A stretch of DNA of 64,000 bases. Source: Pseudomonas migulae NBRC 103157 (GTDB lineage: Bacteria > Pseudomonadota > Gammaproteobacteria > Pseudomonadales > Pseudomonadaceae). A program made the translations under genes and the position numbers. The DNA is taken from the NCBI RefSeq assembly GCF_002091715.1, contig NZ_BDAG01000027.1, positions 31,079 to 95,078 of the forward strand, written 5' to 3'. Shown in pieces: positions 23,277-31,956 of this stretch; position 1 is the first letter of the stretch, and the number at the start of each line of letters is the position of its first letter. The notes beneath the pieces were generated by a model. That model searched no databases and was not told the origin of the DNA. It saw nothing but the letters and a program-made list of their open reading frames with translations.

Positions 23277-24185
23277 TTACAACCGGTCCAGCGCCTCCCC
23301 ACTGCGCTTGAACCAGCCAATCAAATAATCCGCCAGCACCTGCGTGCGCTTGGGCAACCCACCTTGATACGGATGCACCAGGTACATCGGCATGCGACGC
23401 GTCTGATAATCGCGCAGGAGCCAGCGCAAACGCCCGTCAGCCAATTCCGTTTGCAGCAGGTAGGACGGCAACCGCGCAATACCCGCGCCACCCAATGCGG
23501 CTTTTTTCAACAGGCTGTAATAGTTGCTGGCGAACGGTCCCGACACACGCACCCGCAATAACTCGTGTTGCTGGTGATAAAGCCATTCTTCACGGCCGCT
23601 GTAGTGGCTGTTGAGTAAACACTGATGTTCGGCGAGTGCCTGTGGTGTCAGCGGCTCGCCGTGCTGCTCAAGGTAAGCCGGGCTGGCGCAGGTCAGCTCA
23701 TGCCAGGCCAACAGGGGTCGTGCGACCAGGCGCTCGTCGTTGCCCACTTCGGAACGCACTGCCAGATCAAAACCGTCGCGAGACAAATCACGATAGTTGT
23801 TGTCGAGGTCGAGTTCGATCTGCACTTCGGGGTACTGCTGGGAAAACTCCAGCAACAAGCCATCGAAGAAAGTTTCCCCCAACGAGACCGGAACCGTCAT
23901 ACGCACCGGCCCGGCCATGTCGTCCTTCAACCGTGCCAATGCCTGACGCGCCCTTTCCACTTGTACAACTAACGCCTGGGCTTGCGGCAACAGCGCCGCC
24001 CCCGCCGCCGTCAGGCTCAAGCGGCGCGTGGTGCGTTGCAACAACACCACGGAAAACCGCGTCTCGAGCAGGCTGATGCGCTTGGACAACTGCCCTTTGC
24101 TGCAACCCAATTGCTGCGCTGCCAAAGTGAAACTGCCCGCTTCGATCAATACCGCAAACGCCGCCAGATCATCCATCTCGCTCAT
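23277..24185 (-). CDS. LysR-family transcriptional regulator
   Basis: A 302-residue LysR regulator. N-terminal HTH: MDDLAAFAVLIEAGSFTLAAQQLGCSKGQLSKRISLLE, followed by the linker helix and effector domain (GPVRMTVPVSLGETFFDGLLLEF). It belongs to the CrgA/DsdC-like group that often sits divergent to an oxidoreductase. The frame is open upstream to 24248, but MSEMDDLAAF at 24185 fits the family start. It diverges from the SDR gene 105 nt away and probably controls it. Confidence 0.85.
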   Translation of the reverse strand: MSEMDDLAAFAVLIEAGSFTLAAQQLGCSKGQLSKRISLLETRFSVVLLQRTTRRLSLTAAGAALLPQAQALVVQVERARQALARLKDDMAGPVRMTVPVSLGETFFDGLLLEFSQQYPEVQIELDLDNNYRDLSRDGFDLAVRSEVGNDERLVARPLLAWHELTCASPAYLEQHGEPLTPQALAEHQCLLNSHYSGREEWLYHQQHELLRVRVSGPFASNYYSLLKKAALGGAGIARLPSYLLQTELADGRLRWLLRDYQTRRMPMYLVHPYQGGLPKRTQVLADYLIGWFKRSGEALDRL

Positions 24186-24290
24186 GGACTGTTTCCATTT
24201 GAAAACCAAAGGTTGCCTATTAGCGCGCTTATCTACAGAAAAAACCACTCTAGACTGAAGCCACTTTCAACACACACGAGGTTCAACAGC

Positions 24291-24890
24291 ATGAAAGTTC
24301 TTTTGATAGGCGCAGGCGGCACCATCGGTTCGGCGATCGACAAGGAATTGTCCGAGCGTCACGAGATCATTCGCATCGGCCGCAACAGCGGCGATTTCCA
24401 TGTGGATATCAGCGACAGCGCCTCGATCCGCAAGCTGTTCGAACAGACCGGCAAGTTCGATGCGCTGGTCTGCGCCGCGGGCAACGTGACCTTCGCACCG
24501 CTCAATGAAATGACCGAAGACAGTTTCGCTCTGGGCTTGAAAGACAAGCTGATGGGCCAGGTCAATCTGCTGCTGATCGGCCGCGAATTTGCCAACGACG
24601 GTGCATCGTTCACCTTCACCACTGGCGTACTCAGCCACGACCCGATCCGCAGCGGCGCCTCGGCAGCACTGGTCAACGGTGCCATCGACAGCTTCGTGCG
24701 TGCCGCGGCGATCGAACTGCCACGCGGCCTGCGGGTGAACTCGGTGAGCCCGAATGTCCTGCTTGAAGCCATGGGCAAATACGCGCCGTACTTCCGCGGT
24801 TACAAACCGGTTCCGGCCGCCGATGTGGCATTGGCCTACGCCAAAAGCGTGGAAGGCCTGCAAACAGGTCAGACCTTTCACGTCGGCTGA
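24291..24890 (+). CDS. Atypical short-chain dehydrogenase
   Basis: A 199-residue Rossmann-fold protein. The NAD(P)-binding loop is GAGGTIGSAI at residues 7-16, and AAGNVTF resembles the NNAG motif. The usual catalytic Y-x-x-x-K is absent: the corresponding region reads DPIRSGASAALVNGAIDSF. This appears to be a feature of this small subfamily rather than a mutation. The upstream frame is open, but the ATG at 24291 (CGAGGTTCAACAGC before it) gives the proper domain start. Divergent from the LysR gene, its likely regulator; substrate unknown. Confidence 0.85.
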   Translation: MKVLLIGAGGTIGSAIDKELSERHEIIRIGRNSGDFHVDISDSASIRKLFEQTGKFDALVCAAGNVTFAPLNEMTEDSFALGLKDKLMGQVNLLLIGREFANDGASFTFTTGVLSHDPIRSGASAALVNGAIDSFVRAAAIELPRGLRVNSVSPNVLLEAMGKYAPYFRGYKPVPAADVALAYAKSVEGLQTGQTFHVG

Positions 24891-24901
24891 ACAACACTAT
24901 T

Positions 24902-24987
24902 TGTAGGAGCCGGCTTGCTCGCGATCCATTCACCGCGATGCACCTGAAGACCGCGGTGAGGCGATCGCCAGCAAGCCGGCTCCTACA
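24902..24987. repeat. REPIN (GGAGCCGGCTTGC family, one hybrid arm)
   Basis: The left unit has GCTTGCTCGCGATC, a mix of the GCTGGCGA and GCTCGCGA families; the right unit is the standard GCCAGCAAGCCGGCTCCTAC. Confidence 0.85.
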
Positions 24988-25057
24988 AGGTTGATCGCGG
25001 GGTTGTGATGAACGGTCAGGCTGAGTAACGTGGCGGCACTTGTCTGGAGAGCCAAAG

Positions 25058-25711
25058 ATGCGTGTTGCCCGTTCCTTAGTCCTTGTTGCCCTGCTTCCAC
25101 TGTTCGCCGCCTGTCAGTTGCTGGATGGCCCGCGTGAAAGTGCTTCCCACGTGGGCCAGACCCGAATGCAGGGCCAGCTGACGGCGGCCGACGGCAAGCT
25201 GTTGTTCCAGCCGTGCAATGAGCAGCGCAGTTTCGTGGTCAACGACACCGGCGGCACCAGCGTCCTGCAGGAGGCCGCGACCCTCGCCGATGCCCAGGGC
25301 AAGCTGTTCGCCGACGTGCGTGGGCGGATCGTCGACAGCCGCCTCGACCTGGAACAGCTGTACCGCGTCGAACGCTCGGGCACCGCCTGCGGCGATCCGA
25401 ATTTCAAACTGCTGATCCTGCGTGCCGCCGGTCACGGCCCGGAGTGGAACGTGAAAGTCAGCGGCAAAGGCATGGTCATCGACCGTGCGGGTCAACCCCC
25501 ATTGGCCGTGCCTTATGTTGAAGAACAACTGGGTGATGGCCGCTTCAACCTCAGCACCGAAGCCAACAACCAGCACATCGAACTGTGGGTCGCACCGCAG
25601 CGTTGCGTCGACAGCAGCACCGGCAGTGTTCAGCACATGAGCGCCGAATTGCGCATCGATGGCCAGGTTCAACGTGGCTGCGGGTATTTCGGCGGATCGC
25701 GCGACGACTGA
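25058..25711 (+). CDS. COG3650-type envelope lipoprotein
   Basis: A 217-residue lipoprotein. The signal MRVARSLVLVALLPLFAAC ends with lipobox LFAAC; residue +2 is Gln, so outer-membrane sorting is expected. The mature part has a beta-rich domain with four further cysteines (PCNEQRSF, TACGDP, QRCVDSS, RGCGYF) and resembles the uncharacterised lipoprotein family COG3650. The ATG at 25058 is preferred to an upstream GTG at 25040 because it places the signal peptide correctly. No operon partner. Confidence 0.78.
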   Translation: MRVARSLVLVALLPLFAACQLLDGPRESASHVGQTRMQGQLTAADGKLLFQPCNEQRSFVVNDTGGTSVLQEAATLADAQGKLFADVRGRIVDSRLDLEQLYRVERSGTACGDPNFKLLILRAAGHGPEWNVKVSGKGMVIDRAGQPPLAVPYVEEQLGDGRFNLSTEANNQHIELWVAPQRCVDSSTGSVQHMSAELRIDGQVQRGCGYFGGSRDD

Positions 25712-25806
25712 TCGTTTAAGCCTCACGGGATTCGTTCTTTGAGGCTTATAATCGCGGGCTTCAAACGCCTTGGCGCAGTTGTGCGCCCCGCGAACCGGAT
25801 CCTGTC

Positions 25807-27420
25807 ATGTTACGAATCACCGAACTCAAGCTGCCGATCGACCATCCCGAAGAAGACCTGCGCCCTGCCATCGTGCAGCGCCTGGGCATCGCCAGTGATG
25901 ACCTGCTCGATTTCACCTTGTTCAAGCGCAGCTACGATGCGCGCAAAAAGTCCTCCGAACTGTGCTTCATCTACACCATCGACCTCACGGCGAAGGACGA
26001 GGCCGCACTGCTGCACAAGTTCGCCGACGACCGCAACGTCAACGTAGCGCCGGATGTCAGCTACAAAGTGGTCGGCCAGGCGCCGGCCGATCTGCAGCAA
26101 CGCCCGGTCGTGGTCGGTTTCGGCCCGTGCGGGATTTTCGCCGGGCTGCTGCTGGCGCAGATGGGCTTCAAGCCGATCATCCTCGAACGCGGCACCGAAG
26201 TGCGCCAGCGCACCAAGGACACCTGGGGCCTGTGGCGTAAAAGCGTGCTCAACCCCGAGTCCAACGTGCAATTTGGTGAAGGCGGCGCGGGGACGTTCTC
26301 CGACGGCAAGCTCTACAGCCAGATCAAAGACCCGAAATTCATCGGTCGCAAAGTCCTGCATGAATTCGTCAAAGCCGGTGCGCCGGAAGAAATCCTCTAC
26401 GTCAGCAAACCGCACATCGGTACGTTCCGTCTCACCGGCGTTGTGGAAAACATGCGTGAACAGATTCGCGCCCTGGGCGGCGAAGTACGCTTCCAGCAGC
26501 GCGTCACCGACGTATTGATCGAGGACGGCCAACTGGTCGGCGTCGAACTCAACGGCGGCGAGCAGATCCATTCGAAACACGTGATTCTGGCCCTCGGCCA
26601 CAGCGCCCGGGACACCTTCCGCATGCTCCACGGTCGTGGCGTGTTCATGGAAGCCAAGCCGTTCTCGGTGGGTTTCCGTATCGAACACCCGCAGTCTCTG
26701 ATCGACCGCGCGCGCCTGGGCAAATACGCCGGCCACCCGAAACTGGGTGCCGCCGACTACAAACTGGTGCACCACGCCAAGAACGGCCGGTCGGTCTACA
26801 GCTTCTGCATGTGCCCGGGCGGCACCGTGGTAGCGGCGACGTCCGAGCCGAATCGCGTCGTGACCAACGGCATGAGCCAGTACTCGCGTAACGAGCGCAA
26901 CGCCAACTCCGGGATCGTCGTCGGCATCACTCCGGAAATCGATTATCCGGGCGGCCCGCTGGCCGGTATCGAGTTGCAGGAACGCCTGGAATCCCACGCC
27001 TTTGTGCTGGGCGGCAGCAACTATGAAGCGCCGGCGCAACTGGTTGGCGATTTCATCGCAGGCAAACCGTCCACTGAGCTGGGCAGCGTTGAACCGTCCT
27101 ACAAGCCAGGTGTTGCGCTGGGTGATCTGGCGCTGGCCTTGCCGGCATTCGCCATCGAAGCCATTCGCGAAGCCTTGCCGGCGTTCGAGAAGCAGATTCG
27201 TGGCTACTCGCTGCATGACGCGGTGTTGACCGGGATCGAAACGCGTACATCCTCGCCGCTGCGGATTACCCGTAACGAATCGATGCAGAGTTTGAACGTG
27301 AAAGGCTTGTTCCCGGCGGGTGAAGGCGCCGGTTATGCGGGCGGGATTCTGTCGGCGGGTGTGGACGGGATTCGCATCGCCGAAGCCGTTGCTCGCGACA
27401 TCCTCGGCCTGCAAGCCTGA
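25807..27420 (+). CDS. FAD-dependent dehydrogenase, COG2509 type
   Basis: A 537-residue soluble flavoprotein. An N-terminal domain of about 95 residues (LRITELKLPIDHPEEDLRPAIVQRLGI) precedes the FAD-binding loop GFGPCGIFAGLLLAQMG at about residue 105. The C-terminus has a second dinucleotide-type motif, GLFPAGEGAGYAGGILSAGVDGIRIAEAVA. Matches the uncharacterised COG2509 family in length and layout; reaction unknown. It stands alone between a lipoprotein gene and a REPIN. Confidence 0.88.
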   Translation: MLRITELKLPIDHPEEDLRPAIVQRLGIASDDLLDFTLFKRSYDARKKSSELCFIYTIDLTAKDEAALLHKFADDRNVNVAPDVSYKVVGQAPADLQQRPVVVGFGPCGIFAGLLLAQMGFKPIILERGTEVRQRTKDTWGLWRKSVLNPESNVQFGEGGAGTFSDGKLYSQIKDPKFIGRKVLHEFVKAGAPEEILYVSKPHIGTFRLTGVVENMREQIRALGGEVRFQQRVTDVLIEDGQLVGVELNGGEQIHSKHVILALGHSARDTFRMLHGRGVFMEAKPFSVGFRIEHPQSLIDRARLGKYAGHPKLGAADYKLVHHAKNGRSVYSFCMCPGGTVVAATSEPNRVVTNGMSQYSRNERNANSGIVVGITPEIDYPGGPLAGIELQERLESHAFVLGGSNYEAPAQLVGDFIAGKPSTELGSVEPSYKPGVALGDLALALPAFAIEAIREALPAFEKQIRGYSLHDAVLTGIETRTSSPLRITRNESMQSLNVKGLFPAGEGAGYAGGILSAGVDGIRIAEAVARDILGLQA

Positions 27421-27438
27421 CCCGAAACCTACATACCC

Positions 27439-27527
27439 TGCAGGAGCCGGCTTGCTGGCGATGAACGATAACGCGATCTGTCTGGCACACCGCGTTTCCG
27501 TTCATCGCCAGCAAGCCGGCTCCTACA
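27439..27527. repeat. REPIN (GGAGCCGGCTTGCTGGCGA family)
   Basis: TGCAGGAGCCGGCTTGCTGG and the complementary unit, between convergent genes. Confidence 0.9.
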
Positions 27528-27543
27528 AGGTTCGTGTTGGCCG

Positions 27544-28638
27544 TCAGATGTTGGCGCGCAGCACGGTCGCCGGCAACGGCTCCCCACGCTCGACACTCGC
27601 CGCCACGACATCCATCAACCCACTCAACTGATACCCCTGCGCCTTGAGCCAGGCCTGATCGTAATAACTGGTCTCATAGCGCTCGCCGCCATCGCACAGA
27701 ATCGCCACGATCGACCCCGTTTCCCCCGCCGCCACCATCTGATGCGCCGCCATCAAGGCCCCGATCAGGTTGGTCCCGCTCGACCCGCCCACACGCCGCC
27801 CCAAGCGTTGCGCCAGATAATGCATGGCCGCCAGTGACAGATCGTCCGGCACCTTGACCATCGCATCGATCACCTTCGGCAGGAACGATGCCTCGACCCG
27901 TGGCCGACCGATGCCTTCGATCCGCGAACCGTGATCCAGGCGCAGGCTGGCATCGCCGGTCAGGTAGTAATCGAAAAACACCGAACGCTCGGCATCGGCA
28001 CACAGCACCCGGGTGCAATGCTGGCGATAACGCACATAACGGCCGAGGGTCGCGGTGGTGCCGCCGGTGCCGGGGCTGGAAATCAGCCAGCTCGGCTCGG
28101 GGTGCTGCTCGAAGCGCATCTGATGGAAGATCGATTCGGCAATGTTGTTGTTCGCCCGCCAGTCGGTGGCGCGCTCGGCGTAGGTGAACTGATCGATGAA
28201 GTGCCCGTCGTGCTCGCGCGCCAGGCGCTCGGACTCGGCGTAGATCTGCGTCGGATCGTCCACCAGATGGCTCTTGCCGCCATAGAAAGCGATCTGCGCG
28301 ATTTTCTCTTTTGAGGTGGTGGCCGGCATCACCGCAATAAACGGCAGGCCTAGCAAACGGGCGAAGTACGCCTCGGAAATCGCCGTCGAACCGCTGGACG
28401 CTTCGATCACCGGCGCGCCGGGTTTGAGCCAGCCGTTACACAATGCGTAGAGGAACAACGAACGCGCCAGACGATGTTTCAGGCTGCCGGTGGGATGGCT
28501 CGACTCATCTTTGAAATACAACTCGATGCCTGGCAAACCCGGCAGGGGTAGCGGGATGAGGTGGGTGTCGGCGCTGCGCTGGAAGTCGGCTTCGATGATG
28601 CGGATGGCTTCGCGGGCCCACTGTCGATTGTCGCTCAT
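27544..28638 (-). CDS. PLP-dependent cysteine synthase-fold protein, Cds1-like
   Basis: A 364-residue fold-type II PLP enzyme. The Schiff-base lysine is in HPTGSLKHRLA, the substrate loop is SSGSTAISEA, and the phosphate-binding loop is SSPGTGGTTA. These resemble the L-cysteine desulfhydrase Cds1 of mycobacteria, which splits cysteine into pyruvate, ammonia and sulfide, more than CysK/CysM. Activity is inferred. MSDNRQWA at 28638 is preferred over the longer frame start at 28671. It is divergent from nhaA. Confidence 0.82.
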   Translation of the reverse strand: MSDNRQWAREAIRIIEADFQRSADTHLIPLPLPGLPGIELYFKDESSHPTGSLKHRLARSLFLYALCNGWLKPGAPVIEASSGSTAISEAYFARLLGLPFIAVMPATTSKEKIAQIAFYGGKSHLVDDPTQIYAESERLAREHDGHFIDQFTYAERATDWRANNNIAESIFHQMRFEQHPEPSWLISSPGTGGTTATLGRYVRYRQHCTRVLCADAERSVFFDYYLTGDASLRLDHGSRIEGIGRPRVEASFLPKVIDAMVKVPDDLSLAAMHYLAQRLGRRVGGSSGTNLIGALMAAHQMVAAGETGSIVAILCDGGERYETSYYDQAWLKAQGYQLSGLMDVVAASVERGEPLPATVLRANI

Positions 28639-28876
28639 GGTGGTTTTCTCGTTGAGTCGGCCTTGTCGCAAGGCTCAGCCCTGAAGCTTAGGAAAAATCC
28701 GACATCGCGCACAGATACAGCTGAGCTTCAATACGTCCGGCAACTGCTAGGCTCAGGTCCGTGCCCACCTTTCGGCTGTAACGGCATATAACAAAAAAGA
28801 ATATAACTTTTGTTTTAACAACCAACGGTACGGGTTAGGGTGTGCCACCTTTTTGATAATTCGATGGAGAGCGACC

Positions 28877-30064
28877 TTGCCTCTGCGTAGCACTTTCACG
28901 CGTTTCTTTCAGTTGGAAGCTGCCAGCGGTCTGTTGTTGATCGCCGCTGCAGCCCTGGCCCTGATCATTAACAACTCATCGTTGTCGTGGCTCTACAACG
29001 GTCTGCTGGACACCCCCGTGGTCGCCCAGATCGGCGCACTTAAAATCGCCAAGCCGCTGCTGCTGTGGATCAACGACGGGCTGATGGCGCTGTTCTTCCT
29101 GCTGATCGGCCTGGAAGTGAAGCGCGAAGTCCTCGATGGTCAGCTGTCGAAACCGTCGCAGATCGTACTGCCGGGCGCCGCTGCGATTGGCGGCATGGTC
29201 GTACCGGCGCTGCTCTACTGGTTCCTGAACCGCGATAACCCGGCGGCCCTGGCGGGCTGGGCCATTCCGATGGCCACCGACATCGCCTTCGCCCTCGGCG
29301 TCCTCGCCCTGCTGGGCAAACGGGTGCCGGTGTCACTGAAGCTGTTCCTGATGACCCTGGCGATCATCGACGACTTGGGCGCCATCATCGTCATCGCAAT
29401 CTTCTATTCCGGCACCCTGTCGACCCTGTCCCTGGCGCTCGCGGCGGCCTGCATCGTGGCGCTGATCGCGATGAACCGGCTTGGCGTGGTCAAGCTTGGA
29501 CCGTACATGATCATCGGTTTGATCCTCTGGGTGTGCGTGCTCAAGAGTGGTGTCCATGCAACGCTGGCCGGCGTAACCCTGGCTTTCTGCATCCCGCTGC
29601 GCACGAAAAACGCCGAGCCTTCGCCGCTGCTGACCCTGGAACATGCCCTGCACCCGTGGGTGGCCTACGGCATCCTGCCGCTGTTCGCCTTCGCCAACGC
29701 CGGCCTGTCCCTGAGCGGCGTGACCGTCGAAAGCTTCACCCACCACGTGCCAATGGGCATCGCCGTCGGCCTGCTGCTGGGCAAGACCCTCGGCGTGTTC
29801 GGCCTGACCTGGCTGGCGGTGAAAATCGGCATCGCCGCCCTGCCCCAAGGCGCCAATTGGGGCCAGGTGCTGGGCGTGGCGATACTCTGCGGGATCGGCT
29901 TCACCATGAGCCTGTTTGTCGGCTCCCTGGCGTTTGTGCCGGGCGCCAGTGAGTACGCCGGGATGGACCGGATGGGGATTCTGACCGGTTCGATATTGGC
30001 GGCGTTGATCGGTTATGCGGTGACGGCGGCGGCGAGTCGCAAGAACGCCGCGCTGCAATCCTGA
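28877..30064 (+). CDS. nhaA: Na+/H+ antiporter NhaA
   Basis: A 395-residue inner-membrane antiporter that exports Na+ in exchange for protons. The family's aspartate pair lies in LAIIDDLGAIIVI, with another conserved region MATDIAFALGVLALLG. The frame opens at 28853, but TTG 28877 (GGAGA 8 nt before) is preferred because MPLRSTFTRFFQLEAASGLLL matches the family's start. The region before it is unusually AT-rich (28785-28820, with AACAAAA/TTTTGTT arms), which may hold its promoter. Confidence 0.92.
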   Translation: MPLRSTFTRFFQLEAASGLLLIAAAALALIINNSSLSWLYNGLLDTPVVAQIGALKIAKPLLLWINDGLMALFFLLIGLEVKREVLDGQLSKPSQIVLPGAAAIGGMVVPALLYWFLNRDNPAALAGWAIPMATDIAFALGVLALLGKRVPVSLKLFLMTLAIIDDLGAIIVIAIFYSGTLSTLSLALAAACIVALIAMNRLGVVKLGPYMIIGLILWVCVLKSGVHATLAGVTLAFCIPLRTKNAEPSPLLTLEHALHPWVAYGILPLFAFANAGLSLSGVTVESFTHHVPMGIAVGLLLGKTLGVFGLTWLAVKIGIAALPQGANWGQVLGVAILCGIGFTMSLFVGSLAFVPGASEYAGMDRMGILTGSILAALIGYAVTAAASRKNAALQS

Positions 30065-30409
30065 TCGATAGAGACAACGCCCAGCGTCATTCAAGACGCG
30101 TCCTGCAGCCACGATCAGCCTCGTTCGTTAACGTCGCACAGCCCGTTTTTTCAGGGTTGTCGACGTACGAACGCAAGGGATGATCACGCTGGTTGGCCTT
30201 GTCGCGTTGGTCACATCCTCGAATATCGGCGACAGCTCGCTTTAGCTCCGAGCTCTGAAACAGGCGCGTACTCGCGTGCGCTTGCGGGTTAAGCAACAGG
30301 CTGATGGCAGCCTGAGGGGCACATCCTCGGCATTCGCGCACTGAACACCCCAGACACAAAAAACCCCGACCAGTCACCTGATCGGGGTTTTCTTTGGAAC
30401 CACTTCCGC
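30065..30409. other. Intergenic region between convergent nhaA and glycine-zipper gene
   Basis: 345 nt. The right end is a bidirectional terminator (30357-30396). The rest has no convincing ORF or repeat; a 96-codon minus-strand frame exists but has no ribosome site and unlikely composition. Confidence 0.5.
30357..30396 (-). terminator. Bidirectional terminator
   Basis: AAAAAACCCCGA / TCGGGGTTTTCTTT hairpin, about 14 nt past the stop of the minus-strand lipoprotein gene and also facing nhaA. Confidence 0.85.
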
Positions 30410-30874
30410 TTAGTGCGAAACGCGGCTCGTACCATCTACAGTAGCAATCCGCACGCGCTCACCCACGCGGAACACTTCATTTTCCTGAACCTGCTGAACA
30501 TAGGCGCGCATGCTGCCGTCGTCTTCACGTACGGTGATTTCGACGCCTTGGGTGCGGGTCAGGCCTTCTTCGGTGGCAGAACCGAGCAGGCCGCCGGCGA
30601 CGGCGCCGATGACAGCAGCAACGATGCTGCCTTTACCGCCGCCGATGGCGCTGCCGCCGACACCGCCGACCACTGCACCCGCAGCGCCGCCAATCGGGGT
30701 CTTGGTGCCTTCGATTTTCACCGGACGCAGGGATTCGATGGTGCCCATGCGAACGGTCTGCACACGACGCGCTTCGTCACGGGAATAGGAGTCACCGGTC
30801 AAGCTCGATTGGCAGCCAGTGAGCAACATTGCCATCGTGGAAAAGGAAGCAACCAGCAGAACAGACTTACGCAT
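30410..30874 (-). CDS. Glycine-zipper outer-membrane lipoprotein (SlyB/Pcp-like)
   Basis: A 154-residue lipoprotein: signal MRKSVLLVASFSTMAMLLTGC with lipobox LLTGC. The mature part carries a glycine-zipper membrane segment (GGAAGAVVGGVGGSAIGGGK and AAVIGAVAGGLLGSATEEG), then a small beta domain ending VRIATVDGTSRVSH. This is the SlyB/Pcp architecture, a structural lipoprotein of the outer membrane linked to envelope stress in enterics. Monocistronic with its own terminator. Confidence 0.88.
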   Translation of the reverse strand: MRKSVLLVASFSTMAMLLTGCQSSLTGDSYSRDEARRVQTVRMGTIESLRPVKIEGTKTPIGGAAGAVVGGVGGSAIGGGKGSIVAAVIGAVAGGLLGSATEEGLTRTQGVEITVREDDGSMRAYVQQVQENEVFRVGERVRIATVDGTSRVSH

Positions 30875-31042
30875 AGCATCAACTCCAAAGGACAGGTGTT
30901 CATTAAACTCCGCAGCTTGACGCCTGTCACGACGTGGCCCGGATAAAATTGGTTTGATTCAGGCCAGGTACAGGCGCCTCCACGAACTCAGCACACAGTA
31001 GCGGCAAATGGCGGAAGCTGCGCCGCTGAACCAGGAATTGTC

Positions 31043-31279
31043 ATGGATTACTTCATCATTGTCGTCACCACTGTCGCCGGTCTGTACTTCCATGGGTGGT
31101 TGTACTTACGGATCAAACGCTGGATGGACCGCGACCTGGCGTTAGCCTTGGCTGGAGACGACGAGCATAAGAAAGTCTTTATGCTCCAGCAACTGGCGAA
31201 CGCGCAAGCGCAGAAGATCAAGCGTCGGGACCTGCCTCAGTGGCTGGAGGCTGCTGCGGCAGGCTATCCCGGTCGGTAG
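31043..31279 (+). CDS. Small single-pass membrane protein
   Basis: A 78-residue protein with an N-terminal hydrophobic segment (YFIIVVTTVAGLYFHGWLYL) and a basic, helical cytoplasmic part (KRWMDRDLALALAGDDEHKK). Likely anchored N-out or N-in with the tail in the cytosol; no cleavage site is seen. Convergent with pdxH (6-nt gap). Function unknown. Confidence 0.7.
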   Translation: MDYFIIVVTTVAGLYFHGWLYLRIKRWMDRDLALALAGDDEHKKVFMLQQLANAQAQKIKRRDLPQWLEAAAAGYPGR

Positions 31280-31284
31280 ACTGC

Positions 31285-31932
31285 TTAGGGTGCCAGACGT
31301 TCAAGGATCCAGTCGGCGCCCTGTAAGCGGTAGTTGAGGCGATCGTGCAGACGGCTCGAACGGCCCTGCCAGAATTCGATGCGCTCAGGCAACAGGCGAT
31401 AGCCGCCCCAGTGCTCGGGGCAATGAGGCTGTGTATCGCTGAAACGTTGCTCGGTGTTCTTGAGCAGCGCTTCCAGTTCGGCGCGATCGGCGATCACGCG
31501 GCTTTGCGGTGACGCCCAGGCACCGAGGCGGCTGCCCAGTGGACGGACCTGAAAATAGGCATCGGACTCTTCAGGCGTGACCTTCACCACCCGACCTTCG
31601 ATGCGCACCTGGCGCTCCAGGGCCGGCCAGAAAAAGGTCATGGCCGCGAACGGATTCACGGCCAGGTGCTGGCCCTTGGCGCTGTCGTAGTTGGTGAAGA
31701 ACGTGAAGCCGTGTTCGTCCAGGCCTTTGAGCAGCAGAATGCGGCAATGCGGCCGACCGTCCTGGTCGACGGTGGCCAGGGTCATGGCGTTGGCTTCCAC
31801 CGGCGCCTGTTCGGTTTTCACCGCGTCAGCGAACCACTGATGGAAAAGCGCGAACGGCTCGGCCGGGGCTTGTGCCTCGGTCAGGCCATCTCGGGTGTAG
31901 TCGCGACGCATATCAGCCAGGCCCTGGGTCAT
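31285..31932 (-). CDS. pdxH: Pyridoxamine 5'-phosphate oxidase PdxH
   Basis: A 215-residue FMN enzyme that oxidises pyridoxamine/pyridoxine 5'-phosphate to PLP. Family landmarks: MRRDYTRDGLTEAQAPAEPF at the start, FMN-binding PHCRILLLKGLDEHGFTFFTNYDSAKGQ, and the C-terminal PdxH signature HCPEHWGGYRLLPERIEFWQG. Length is typical. It supplies the cofactor for the several PLP enzymes in this window, though no operon links them. Confidence 0.95.
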   Translation of the reverse strand: MTQGLADMRRDYTRDGLTEAQAPAEPFALFHQWFADAVKTEQAPVEANAMTLATVDQDGRPHCRILLLKGLDEHGFTFFTNYDSAKGQHLAVNPFAAMTFFWPALERQVRIEGRVVKVTPEESDAYFQVRPLGSRLGAWASPQSRVIADRAELEALLKNTEQRFSDTQPHCPEHWGGYRLLPERIEFWQGRSSRLHDRLNYRLQGADWILERLAP

Positions 31933-31956
31933 GGCGCATTCCTTTTGGTTAACGAA

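Noticed and set aside
30087..30377. 96-codon minus-strand ORF between nhaA and the glycine-zipper gene
   Set aside because: No ribosome site, runs over a terminator hairpin, unusual composition.
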